From Zhengella sp020637775 (GTDB lineage Bacteria; Pseudomonadota; Alphaproteobacteria; Rhizobiales; Rhizobiaceae), in contig NZ_JAWKWO010000006.1 of NCBI RefSeq assembly GCF_041397485.1, positions 1 to 64,000 of the forward strand: a stretch of DNA of 64,000 nucleotides. Direction: 5' to 3'. The position numbers and the translations under genes are program-made. Below the pieces are notes generated by a model. That model worked only from the letters and a program-made list of their open reading frames with translations. It was not told the DNA's origin and did no database searches. Below are positions 35,702 to 43,777 of the stretch, piece after piece; the stretch's first letter is position 1, and each line of letters opens with the position of its first letter.

Positions 35702-37333
35702 CTAGTCGAGCAGCAGGCTGACGATGGGCGGCCAGATCAGCAGCACCGACAAGGCCAGCAGCTGGATCGCGATGAACGGCAGGAAGCCCTTGAAGATATC
35801 CGTCAGCGAGATGTGCTCCGGCGCGACGGATTTCAGGTAGAAGGCAGCCGGACCGAAAGGCGGCGACAGGAAGCTGACCTGCATGTTCATGCAGAACACG
35901 ACGCCGAACCAGATGGCGACATGCTTCGGATCGATGGATCCGAGGAAGCCCAGTTCGGCCGGCGGCAGTTTCAGCACGATCGGCAGGAAGACCGGCATGA
36001 TGAGAAGCACGATGCCGACCCAGTCCATGAACATGCCCATGATCAGGAAGATGACCATCATGACCAGGATGATGCCCATGGTCGGCAGTTCGGCCGAGGT
36101 GATGAGATTGGCCACATAGGTCGGCCCGCCCACCAGCGTATAGGCGGCGGCGAGCGCTGCCGCGCCGATCGTCACCCAGATGATCGTGCCGGTCGATTTC
36201 AGCGTCCGCATCACGCTGTCCCAGACGATCTCGAAAGTCATCTCGCGGCGGACGAGACCGATCACGAAGACCGCGATCACCCCCATGCCCGCAGCTTCCG
36301 TGATACCCGTGATGCCGCCATAGATCGAGCCCAGCACGACGCCCACGACGATGATCGGTGCGACGAGGCCCTTGCCCATCTTCCAGCCCCGCATCGACCG
36401 ATCGCGCCCGGCGACAAGGAAGATGATTGCCAGCGCGATGACGAAGGCGCCGATGAACCATGGGAAATCCGAGACCATGCCGAGCGGGATCGGGTCGACG
36501 CCTTCACGCACCGCATTCTCGCCGGTGAGGGTGAAGAAGAGTGCGCGCAGGGTCAGCAGGATCGATGCACCGGCCGTCAGCAGGCTCAGGAAGCCAAGGA
36601 ACATCAGCGACTTTTCCCTGCCTTTCGGGTCATCCGGGTTTTCCGGCGGCAAGGGCGCCAGCGACGGGTTCAGGTTCGTGCGCACGAGGATGTAGATGAT
36701 GAAGAAGCTGGCCAGCATGAAGCCGGGAATGAAGGAGGCGGTGAAAAGCGCCTTGATCGAGGTTTCCGTGACCAGGCCGTAGAAGATCAGCACGATGGAT
36801 GGCGGGATCATGGTACCCAGGCTGCCCGAGGCGCAGATCGTGCCGATGGCAAGGTTCTGGTTGTAGCCGAGACGCAGCATCTGCGGCAGCGCGATCAGGC
36901 CGAGCAGGACGACTTCGCCGCCGATGATGCCCGACATCGCCGCCATGATCACCGCCATGATGGAGGTGACGATGGCAATGCCGCCGCGCGTGCGGCTGAG
37001 CCACTGGTTGAGCGAGGCATACATGTCCCGCGCGATGCCGGATCGCTCCAGCAGCGCCGCCATCAGGATGAACAACGGCACCGATATGAGCACGTAATTC
37101 GTCATCTGCCGGTAGACCGCCTGGCCGAGGACCGAGAAGGGACCCCTGCCGAAATCGCGGAAGAGGATGTCCGGGCCGAATTTCATGATCAGCGTCATGG
37201 CCGCAAGGAAAGCGGAGGCGAAACCCAGCGGCATGCCGAGCGCCAGCAGGACGAACATGGAAAGGAGCAGTATGACGGACAGGGTTCCGATATCGGAAAC
37301 CTTCATCCACGCGAGCAGGTCGAGGAGTTCCAT
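35702..37333 (-). CDS. dctM: TRAP transporter large permease (DctM)
   Basis: 543 aa integral membrane protein of the TRAP (tripartite ATP-independent periplasmic) class, ion-coupled. Characteristic segments: LALGMPLGFASAFLA, MSGIIGGEVVLLGLIALPQML and GSLGTMIPPSIVLIFYG, and near the end LSPPFGPAAFYLK. It exceeds the common 430 aa by a central 100-residue loop and helix region (about residues 215-330), a long DctM type usually paired with long DctQ proteins, as here. Six bases after dctQ. Confidence 0.9.
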   Translation of the reverse strand: MELLDLLAWMKVSDIGTLSVILLLSMFVLLALGMPLGFASAFLAAMTLIMKFGPDILFRDFGRGPFSVLGQAVYRQMTNYVLISVPLFILMAALLERSGIARDMYASLNQWLSRTRGGIAIVTSIMAVIMAAMSGIIGGEVVLLGLIALPQMLRLGYNQNLAIGTICASGSLGTMIPPSIVLIFYGLVTETSIKALFTASFIPGFMLASFFIIYILVRTNLNPSLAPLPPENPDDPKGREKSLMFLGFLSLLTAGASILLTLRALFFTLTGENAVREGVDPIPLGMVSDFPWFIGAFVIALAIIFLVAGRDRSMRGWKMGKGLVAPIIVVGVVLGSIYGGITGITEAAGMGVIAVFVIGLVRREMTFEIVWDSVMRTLKSTGTIIWVTIGAAALAAAYTLVGGPTYVANLITSAELPTMGIILVMMVIFLIMGMFMDWVGIVLLIMPVFLPIVLKLPPAELGFLGSIDPKHVAIWFGVVFCMNMQVSFLSPPFGPAAFYLKSVAPEHISLTDIFKGFLPFIAIQLLALSVLLIWPPIVSLLLD

Positions 37334-37339
37334 GGCGTG

Positions 37340-38146
37340 TCAGTCCTTGAGCGTCTTGCGGATGTTTTCGATCTCGACCTCGTCGATCTCGTCCATCGGT
37401 GAATGGTGTTCCGGTGCCCTGTTCCAGTCGGCGATGAGGTTGGACACCGCCTGTATGGTGACGAGGAGAATGATGAAGAGGATGGCCGGCTTGACCGAGG
37501 CAGGAATCGGCGGATCCCAGGCAGTGCCGAAGGTCTCGCCGCGCATCATGCGCACCGACGCATCGTTGTAGCCGCCCCAGATGAGCGTGAAGGTGAAGCC
37601 GGCAATCAGCAGGACCGAAATGACATCGGCGGTCTTCTGCATCCAGCGCGGCATCAGGTCATAGATGACATAGATGCGGATATGGCTGCGCTGCTGCATG
37701 GCGTAGAGCCCGGCCAGCAGGAAGACGAAACTCGCGATCCAGAGCGAAAGCTCGTTGGCCCACAGCGTCGGCGCGGTGAAAACATAGCGCGCCACCACCT
37801 CGTAGAACATGGCGATGACGATGAGCAGCGTGCCGACCATCGCGATGCGCGAACAAACGAGGGCCACGATGTCGAAAAAGCCCTCCGGCGCGCGCTCGAT
37901 GGCGCCGCGGAAGTCCGACAGGTAGATCGAGGCGAACAGGATGGTCGCGAACAGGCAGACGAGCATGGCCTGAACCAGCGGCCGGCCCGCCGGGCGGATC
38001 ATCTCGTACATGGTGACCGGCGTTTCGGAGACGAAATGGCCGAGCACGAAATAGATGAACAGGAGCAGGGTCAGGGCACCGAACCCGATCGCCAGCCAGC
38101 GCATCGGCTTGCGCAAGCCTCCCAGCCAAAGACTTTGCTTTTCCAA
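37340..38146 (-). CDS. dctQ: TRAP transporter small permease (DctQ), long form
   Basis: 268 aa, longer than the usual 160-200. The C-terminal DctQ core has the four-helix pattern with ALWANELSLW-like segment (here APTLWANELSLWIASFVFLLAG) and QQRSHIRIYVIYDLMP. The extra N-terminal 90 residues add two membrane helices. I chose TTG at 38146 because GGGAGG lies six bases upstream and no ATG has one. It forms the membrane complex with the adjacent DctM. Confidence 0.85.
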   Translation of the reverse strand: MEKQSLWLGGLRKPMRWLAIGFGALTLLLFIYFVLGHFVSETPVTMYEMIRPAGRPLVQAMLVCLFATILFASIYLSDFRGAIERAPEGFFDIVALVCSRIAMVGTLLIVIAMFYEVVARYVFTAPTLWANELSLWIASFVFLLAGLYAMQQRSHIRIYVIYDLMPRWMQKTADVISVLLIAGFTFTLIWGGYNDASVRMMRGETFGTAWDPPIPASVKPAILFIILLVTIQAVSNLIADWNRAPEHHSPMDEIDEVEIENIRKTLKD

Positions 38147-38188
38147 GGTTACCCTCCCTGGCAACGCCCGGCCAACGGGCCGTTCTGG

Positions 38189-38219
38189 AAAAATGGCGAG
38201 CCCGAACGACGGGCTCGCC
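38189..38219 (-). terminator. Intrinsic terminator between dctP and dctQ
   Basis: Arms GGCGAGCCC and GGGCTCGCC (38195-38203, 38211-38219) with a 7-base loop; the minus-strand transcript continues ATTTTTCC. A partial terminator here would give more binding protein than permease, as is usual for TRAP operons. Confidence 0.8.
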
Positions 38220-38250
38220 ACCAATGTCAGCTCCGCTCAGGCGGCTGGCA

Positions 38251-39279
38251 TCACTTCGCGATCAGGCCGAGCTGGCCGAGATATTCGCGGTGGCTCTTGA
38301 CCAGCGCGGCGGCTTCCGGGCTCTTTTCCGCCCAGCCGTCCCACGCCTTCTGCGCGGCGGCGCGGAATGCGGCGCGGTCTTCCTCGGACCAGGCATGAAG
38401 TGTCACGCCCTGCGCCTTCAGCGCGGCCGCAGCCTCGGCATTCTTCTTCTCGTTGGAAAGCGCGGTGTGCAGCGAGAGCTTCTGCATCGCGGTATCCATG
38501 ATGCGGCGCTGCGCCTCGGACATGCCGTCCCAGACATCCTTGTTGCAGGCCAGGTGGTCGGACGGCATCGAGTGGAAGCCCGGATAGGTCGCGTGCTTCA
38601 CGATGTCGTAGAGACCGAGGCCCACATTGTTGGCCAGGCCGGAGGCGTCGGCGCCGTCAATGATGCCGGACTCCAGCGCGGTGAAGATTTCGGTAAAGTC
38701 CATCACGATCGGGGTCGCGCCCAGCTCGGCGAAGATTTCCGTCTCCAGGCCGGGCGGCGAACGGAACTTCCAGCCCTTCAGGTCTTCCGGGCCGGTCAGC
38801 GGCTTGGAGGACGACAGGGATTCCTGGCCGTAGATCCACCAGCCGACAAGCTGCATGCCCTGGGCATTGTAGAGTTCCTGCGCGGCTTCGTAGCCACCGC
38901 CGTAATAGAGCCAGGAAAGCTGCTGGTAGGGCGTGTCATAGCCGCCCATGATGTCGCCGACGAACTGGAACGCGGCGTTCTTGCCGGTCTGGTAGGCACC
39001 GCCGGTCATGTCGCAGTCGAGAATGCCGTTGATCGCGGCGTCGAAGGTTTCGGTGGTCGCGACGACCGAGGAGGAATAGAACATCTCGATCTTGATCGAG
39101 CCGTTCGACATCGTTTCCACGTCGTCGGCGAACTGTGCGGCCAGCTTGCCGGACGGATGCTCGGACGCATAATGCGTCTGGATACGCAGCGTGACCTGTT
39201 CGTCCTGTGCGTAAGCGGCGCCGGCAGCGGCGAGCGTAGCGGCGGCGGTCATCGCCAGAAGCGATTTCTTGAATGTCAT
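38251..39279 (-). CDS. dctP: TRAP transporter periplasmic binding protein (DctP)
   Basis: 342 aa. Signal peptide MTFKKSLLAMTAAATLAAAG with cleavage near AYA-QD; mature protein shows DctP features (TLRIQTHYASEHPSGKLAAQ, GWKFRSPPGLETEIFAELGATP, GIIDGADASG). The Arg in KFRSPPG is the usual carboxylate-binding residue, so the ligand is an organic acid; aldonates are most likely from context. ATG at 39279 follows GGGAGGAAC. First gene of the leftward operon, divergent from the GntR gene. Confidence 0.9.
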   Translation of the reverse strand: MTFKKSLLAMTAAATLAAAGAAYAQDEQVTLRIQTHYASEHPSGKLAAQFADDVETMSNGSIKIEMFYSSSVVATTETFDAAINGILDCDMTGGAYQTGKNAAFQFVGDIMGGYDTPYQQLSWLYYGGGYEAAQELYNAQGMQLVGWWIYGQESLSSSKPLTGPEDLKGWKFRSPPGLETEIFAELGATPIVMDFTEIFTALESGIIDGADASGLANNVGLGLYDIVKHATYPGFHSMPSDHLACNKDVWDGMSEAQRRIMDTAMQKLSLHTALSNEKKNAEAAAALKAQGVTLHAWSEEDRAAFRAAAQKAWDGWAEKSPEAAALVKSHREYLGQLGLIAK

Positions 39280-39441
39280 GGATGTTCCTCCCGTTTGGCC
39301 GGAGCAGCGCACGCCGCCCCGCTTCACACTCACTGCCACGACCTCACGCGGCGTCATGAACCTTACATTCGTCATCTTGCGTGAACAACCCTTTTTCTCC
39401 AAGTTCCGAAAAATTTTGAAATTCGTTGCAGATCACAAAAA

Positions 39442-39479
39442 TCTTGGTTAGCCTGAAAATCGACACCGGTGTCTTGGTT
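39442..39479. promoter_or_regulatory. Candidate operator between dctP and gntR
   Basis: Within the 272-base divergent gap 39280-39551 lies the perfect palindrome GACACCGGTGTC (39462-39473). It is flanked by two direct copies of TCTTGGTT (39442-39449 and 39472-39479, 30 bases apart). Probably bound by the adjacent FadR-type regulator. Confidence 0.45.
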
Positions 39480-39551
39480 GCTCGCGCTCGCCATGGGCGC
39501 GGGCAGCATGGCCGATTTGACGGCTGGCCGGGTGCCGCGGGAGGACACGGG

Positions 39552-40223
39552 ATGGCAAGCGAAGAAGGCATGACGGCGCAGGCTGTCTATCGCTCCATAA
39601 AGGCGCGCCTGATGGCCGGGGAGTTCAAGCCCGGGGACCGGCTGCGCCCGGACGTCCTCAAGGAAGCCTATGGTATCAGTGCCAGCGCCATGCGCGAAAT
39701 CCTGCTGCGCCTTGCCCACGAACACCTCATCACCCAGGAGGAACAGCGTGGCTTTCATGTGCCCCTGGCATCCGAGAAGCGCCTGACCGAGCTGATGAAC
39801 CTGCGCATACTCCTGGAATGCGAGGGCGCCCGGCTGTCCATCGAGCACGGCGATCTGGAATGGGAGGCCCGGCTCAATGCCGCCCATCACAAGCTGGCCC
39901 ATATCGAGGCCAAGATGCGCGCGGCCGGCGACATAGCCGAATTCGTGCCGATCTGGACCCGCATCGACTGGGAATTCCATGACACGCTGCTTTCCGCCTG
40001 TCCGTCGGATACGCTGCGCTCGGTCCATCGCAACGTCTATGAACAATTCCGCCAGCAGGTCGTCGCGGAGCTCGAATCGGCCGGCTTCCGCGAAGCGACC
40101 GTGCCCGAGCATGAAGCCATTCTGACCGCCGCGATCCGGCGCGATGTCAAAGCCTGCAAGGCGGCCATTCACGCCCATCTGCAAACCTATCGCGAAGACC
40201 TTTTCGACAAGAATTTCGCCTGA
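39552..40223 (+). CDS. FadR-type GntR regulator of the sugar-acid locus
   Basis: 223 aa. Winged helix at about 10-75 (GEFKPGDRLRPDVLKEAYGISASAMREILLRLAHEHL) and an FCD ligand domain from about 85 with Asp/His metal-binding positions (RIDWEFHDTLLSAC, VPEHEAILTAAIRRD). First gene of the rightward catabolic operon and divergent from the TRAP operon, so it probably controls both, with a sugar acid or keto-deoxy intermediate as ligand. ATG at 39552 after GGGAGG. Confidence 0.85.
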   Translation: MASEEGMTAQAVYRSIKARLMAGEFKPGDRLRPDVLKEAYGISASAMREILLRLAHEHLITQEEQRGFHVPLASEKRLTELMNLRILLECEGARLSIEHGDLEWEARLNAAHHKLAHIEAKMRAAGDIAEFVPIWTRIDWEFHDTLLSACPSDTLRSVHRNVYEQFRQQVVAELESAGFREATVPEHEAILTAAIRRDVKACKAAIHAHLQTYREDLFDKNFA

Positions 40224-40253
40224 CCGGTTTCAGGCGCCGGGAGGAGGCCGGCA

Positions 40254-41021
40254 ATGATGACATCTGGGCTTTTCGACCTAACCGGGCAAACCGCGCTCGT
40301 CACCGGTTCCAGCATGGGCATCGGCCTTGCGCTGGCCAAGGGCCTTGCCGCGCATGGCGCCGCGGTCGTGGTCAACGGCCGCAACCGCGACCGCGCCGAA
40401 ACCGCAGCGCAGGCGATCCGCGCCGAAGGCGGCAAGGCATCGGTCGCGAGCTTCGACGTCACCGATGCGGATGCGGTGAACCGCGCCGTCGCGGACATCG
40501 AGGCCGACGGCCCGGTTTCCATCCTCGTCAACAATGCCGGCATGCAGTTCCGCACGCCGCTGGAGGACTTTCCCGACGAGAAATGGGACGAACTGTTCCG
40601 CACCAATGTCACCAGCGACTATCTCGTCGGCAAAGCGGTGGCGCGCGGCATGATCGCGCGCCACGCCGGCAAGATCATCAACATCGCCTCGGTGCAAAGC
40701 GAACTGGCAAGGCCCGGCATCGCCCCCTACACCGCCACCAAGGGCGCCATTCGCAACCTGACCCGCGGCATGGCCACCGACTGGGCGCGCCACAACATCC
40801 AGGTCAATGCCATTGCGCCAGGCTATTTCAGGACGCCGCTGAACAAGGCGCTTTACGAGGATGCCGATTTCTCCGCCTGGCTGGAAAAGCGCACACCCGC
40901 CGGGCGCTGGGGCGAAGTCGGGGAACTCGTCGCCGCCGCCGTCTTCCTCGCGGGCAAGGGCTCGTCCTTTGTCAACGGCCACACGCTTTACGTCGATGGC
41001 GGCATCACCGCCTCCATCTGA
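40254..41021 (+). CDS. SDR-family oxidoreductase, gluconate 5-dehydrogenase-like
   Basis: 255 aa with TGSSMGIGLALA cofactor motif, NNAG, INIASVQS and the YTATK active-site pair. The second strand ends VVVNGRNRDRA, where Asn-Gly-Arg favours NADP(H). Overall pattern resembles gluconate 5-dehydrogenase/5-keto-gluconate reductase (IdnO-like). Start ATG at 40254 (a second in-frame ATG follows directly) after GGGAGGAGG. Thirty bases after the GntR gene, same operon. Confidence 0.82.
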   Translation: MMTSGLFDLTGQTALVTGSSMGIGLALAKGLAAHGAAVVVNGRNRDRAETAAQAIRAEGGKASVASFDVTDADAVNRAVADIEADGPVSILVNNAGMQFRTPLEDFPDEKWDELFRTNVTSDYLVGKAVARGMIARHAGKIINIASVQSELARPGIAPYTATKGAIRNLTRGMATDWARHNIQVNAIAPGYFRTPLNKALYEDADFSAWLEKRTPAGRWGEVGELVAAAVFLAGKGSSFVNGHTLYVDGGITASI

Positions 41022-41051
41022 CCGACGAACGCACCAAAGAGAAGAGACACC

Positions 41052-41933
41052 ATGACCAAGCCGCAGATTGCATTCCTGGGAACCGGCCTGATGGGGGGAC
41101 CGATGGCCGCCAATCTTCTCAAGGCCGGCTTCCCCGTCACCGCGTGGAATCGCACGCCGGAAAAGGCCGAGGCGCTGGCCCCCGCCGGCGCCACGGTAGC
41201 CGCCACGCCGCGAGACGCCGTGCGCGATGCCGATTATGTCATCTTCATGCTTTCCGATGGAGCGGCCGTCGGCGAAATGCTGTTTGAAAAGGGCGTCGCG
41301 GACGCAATGAAGCCGGGCGCCGTCGTCCTTGACATGAGTTCCATCAAGCCTTCCGAGGCCCGCGCCCATGCCGCGCGGATGGAGGCCATGGGCCTCGGCC
41401 ATGTCGATGCACCGGTCTCCGGCGGCACCAGGGGAGCAGAGGGCGCGACGCTCGCCATCATGGCAGGCGGCAGGGAAGATGTGATTGAATCCGCGCATCC
41501 GGTTTTCGCAGCCATGGGCCGGCCTGTCCGCGTCGGCCCGCACGGCGCCGGTCAATTGTCCAAGCTGGCCAACCAGGCCATTGTCGCCGTCACCATCGGT
41601 GTCGTGGCCGAGGCCATGCTTCTGGCCGAAAAGGGCGGAGCCGATCCGGCCGCCATCCGCCAGGCGCTGAAGGGCGGGTTTGCCGATTCGATCATCCTGC
41701 AGCAGCATGGCGAGCGCATGACGACCGGCAACTTCACGCCTGGCGGGCCATCGAAATTCCAGTTGAAGGACATCAACAACGTGCAGGAGGAAGCCGCCCG
41801 TTGCGGTCTCACGCTGCCATTGACAACCCAGATGCAGGAGCGCTTCAAACGCTTCGTCGAAGAGCTCGATGGTGCCGACAAGGACCATTCCGGCATCTGG
41901 CTCGAACTGCTCGACAGCAACGGCATCAACTGA
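41052..41933 (+). CDS. NAD-binding beta-hydroxyacid dehydrogenase (GarR/HIBADH family)
   Basis: 293 aa: FLGTGLMGGPMAANLLKAG, SSIKPSEARAHAARM, substrate loop DAPVSGGTRGAEGATL with the canonical SGG, and catalytic lysine in GAGQLSKLANQ. Fits 2-hydroxy-3-oxopropionate (tartronate semialdehyde) reductase or 3-hydroxyisobutyrate dehydrogenase; in this locus the former is more plausible. A paralogue lies at 30893-31786. Part of the rightward operon, 30-base gaps on both sides. Confidence 0.85.
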   Translation: MTKPQIAFLGTGLMGGPMAANLLKAGFPVTAWNRTPEKAEALAPAGATVAATPRDAVRDADYVIFMLSDGAAVGEMLFEKGVADAMKPGAVVLDMSSIKPSEARAHAARMEAMGLGHVDAPVSGGTRGAEGATLAIMAGGREDVIESAHPVFAAMGRPVRVGPHGAGQLSKLANQAIVAVTIGVVAEAMLLAEKGGADPAAIRQALKGGFADSIILQQHGERMTTGNFTPGGPSKFQLKDINNVQEEAARCGLTLPLTTQMQERFKRFVEELDGADKDHSGIWLELLDSNGIN

Positions 41934-41962
41934 AAAACCGCCGCACGGCCCGGAGAAGAGAA

Positions 41963-42949
41963 ATGAACTTCCTGATCATCGGCGGCGCCGGCATGGTGGG
42001 CCAGAAACTCGCCCGCGCAATCGCCGCCGGCGGACTGGCCGGAACCTCCGTGACCGGCATGGTCCTGCACGACATCGTTGCCGCGAAGCCGGTCGAGGCG
42101 GGGTTCCCGGTCACGGTCGAAACCGGCAATTTCGCAGACGCCGGCGAATGCGGCCGGCTTGCCGCTGCCCGCCCGGACATCGTCTTCCATCTGGCCGCCA
42201 TCGTGTCCGGCGACGCGGAACAGAACTTCCGGAAGGGCTGGGACATCAATGCCCGCGGCTCCTGGCACCTGCTGGAAGCCTTGCGCGCCGAACATGAGGC
42301 CAGCGCCGGTAGCTACCGCCCGCGTGTTGTCTTCACCTCATCCATCGCCGTCTTCGGCCCGCCCTTCCCGGCAAAGATCGGAGACGATTTCCTCTGTGCG
42401 CCGCAAACCTCCTATGGCGCCCAGAAGGCAATGACCGAATTGCTGGTGGCCGACTATGCGCGCAAGGGCATCATCGACGGCCTCTCGATCCGCCTGCCCA
42501 CCATCTGCGTGCGCCCCGGCAAGCCGAATCTCGCCGCCTCATCCTTCTTCTCCGGCATCATTCGCGAGCCCCTGAACGGGCAGGAAGCCATCCTGCCGGT
42601 CGATGACGACGTACGCCACTGGCATGCCTCGCCGCGCTCCGCCGCCGGCTTCCTCATCCATGCCGCCACGCTCGATACAAACCTTCTGGAGGGCCGGCGC
42701 AGCCTCAACATGCCCGGCGTCTCCTGCACGGTCGCCGAACAGATCGAGGCGCTGCGCATGGTTGCCGGCGATGCCCCCGTCGCGCTGATCCGCCGTCAGC
42801 CCGACGAGACCATCCGCCGGATCGTGGCCGGCTGGCCGCGCGACTTCGACCCGGCCCGCGCGATCGCGCTGGGCTTCAGGGCGGAAAGCAGTTTCGAGGA
42901 CATCATCCGGATCTATGTCGAGGATGATCTGGACGCACCTAAGGCCTGA
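41963..42949 (+). CDS. denD: D-erythronate dehydrogenase-like epimerase-family protein
   Basis: 328 aa extended SDR. N-terminal IIGGAGMVGQKLARA binds NAD; VFTSSIAVFG and SYGAQKAM supply Ser, Tyr and Lys of the active site; LPTICVRPGKPNLAASSFFSG is characteristic of the DenD subgroup. DenD oxidises D-erythronate to 2-oxo-tetronate in the pathway that also uses a kinase and an aldolase or isomerase; those partners (OtnK, OtnC) are not adjacent, so the substrate could be another tetronate or pentonate. ATG at 41963 after GGAGAAGAG. Confidence 0.78.
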   Translation: MNFLIIGGAGMVGQKLARAIAAGGLAGTSVTGMVLHDIVAAKPVEAGFPVTVETGNFADAGECGRLAAARPDIVFHLAAIVSGDAEQNFRKGWDINARGSWHLLEALRAEHEASAGSYRPRVVFTSSIAVFGPPFPAKIGDDFLCAPQTSYGAQKAMTELLVADYARKGIIDGLSIRLPTICVRPGKPNLAASSFFSGIIREPLNGQEAILPVDDDVRHWHASPRSAAGFLIHAATLDTNLLEGRRSLNMPGVSCTVAEQIEALRMVAGDAPVALIRRQPDETIRRIVAGWPRDFDPARAIALGFRAESSFEDIIRIYVEDDLDAPKA

Positions 42950-42984
42950 CAAGCCGGGAAACACCGCAAGGGATGCATGAAACG

Positions 42985-43734
42985 ATGGGCAACAGATTGA
43001 GACTTGAAGGCAAGACCGCGCTGGCGACCGCCGCCGGCCAGGGGATCGGGCGAGCCACCGCCATCGCCATGGCCGACGAGGGCGCGAAGGTCTTCGCAAC
43101 CGACATCAACGAGACGGCGCTGGCGGACCTTTCCGCGCTGAACCATCCCAACATCGAGACCTTCGTGCTCGATGCCCGCTCCGACGAATCCGTGGCGCAG
43201 GGCGTCAAGCGGGCCGATCCCGACATCCTCTTCAACTGCGCCGGCTTCGTTCATCACGGCACGATACTCGATGCCACCGACGCGGAATGGGATTTCGCCT
43301 TCGATCTGAACGTGCGCTCCATGTACCGCACCATACGCGCCGCGCTTCCGGCCATGGTCGGACGCGGCTCCGGCTCCATCGTCAACATTGCCTCTGTCGC
43401 CTCCTCGGTGACGGCGGCACCCAACCGTTTCATCTACGGCACCACCAAGGCGGCCGTCATCGGCCTGACCAAGTCGGTCGCCCAGGATTTCGTGACAAAG
43501 GGCGTGCGCTGCAACGCCATCTGTCCGGGGACCGTGGAAAGCCCGTCCCTGCATGACCGCCTGCGCGCCACCGGCGACTACGAAGCGGCCATGGCGGCTT
43601 TCATCGCCCGCCAGCCCATGGGCCGGATCGGCAAACCGGAGGAAATCGCCGCCCTTGCCGTCTACCTTGCTTCCGACGAAAGTGCTTTCACCACGGGGCA
43701 GGCCTGCGTGATCGACGGCGGCTGGTCGATCTGA
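42985..43734 (+). CDS. SDR-family oxidoreductase, probable 2-keto-3-deoxy-L-fuconate/rhamnonate dehydrogenase
   Basis: 249 aa. AGQGIGRATAIAMADEG cofactor motif preceded by TAA rather than TG, FATDIN (Asp favouring NAD), NIASVASS and YGTTK. It is closest in pattern to the BDH2-like group that includes 2-keto-3-deoxy-L-fuconate 4-dehydrogenase. Directly followed by the IlvD-type dehydratase and the FAH-type hydrolase, the next enzymes of the diketo-hydrolase pathway. I prefer ATG at 42985 over 42973 because AAGGG is too close to the first. Confidence 0.78.
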   Translation: MGNRLRLEGKTALATAAGQGIGRATAIAMADEGAKVFATDINETALADLSALNHPNIETFVLDARSDESVAQGVKRADPDILFNCAGFVHHGTILDATDAEWDFAFDLNVRSMYRTIRAALPAMVGRGSGSIVNIASVASSVTAAPNRFIYGTTKAAVIGLTKSVAQDFVTKGVRCNAICPGTVESPSLHDRLRATGDYEAAMAAFIARQPMGRIGKPEEIAALAVYLASDESAFTTGQACVIDGGWSI

Positions 43735-43777
43735 CCGCCGCGCGCACAATCCCTGCCCCCGACCGAAGAGACCGATC

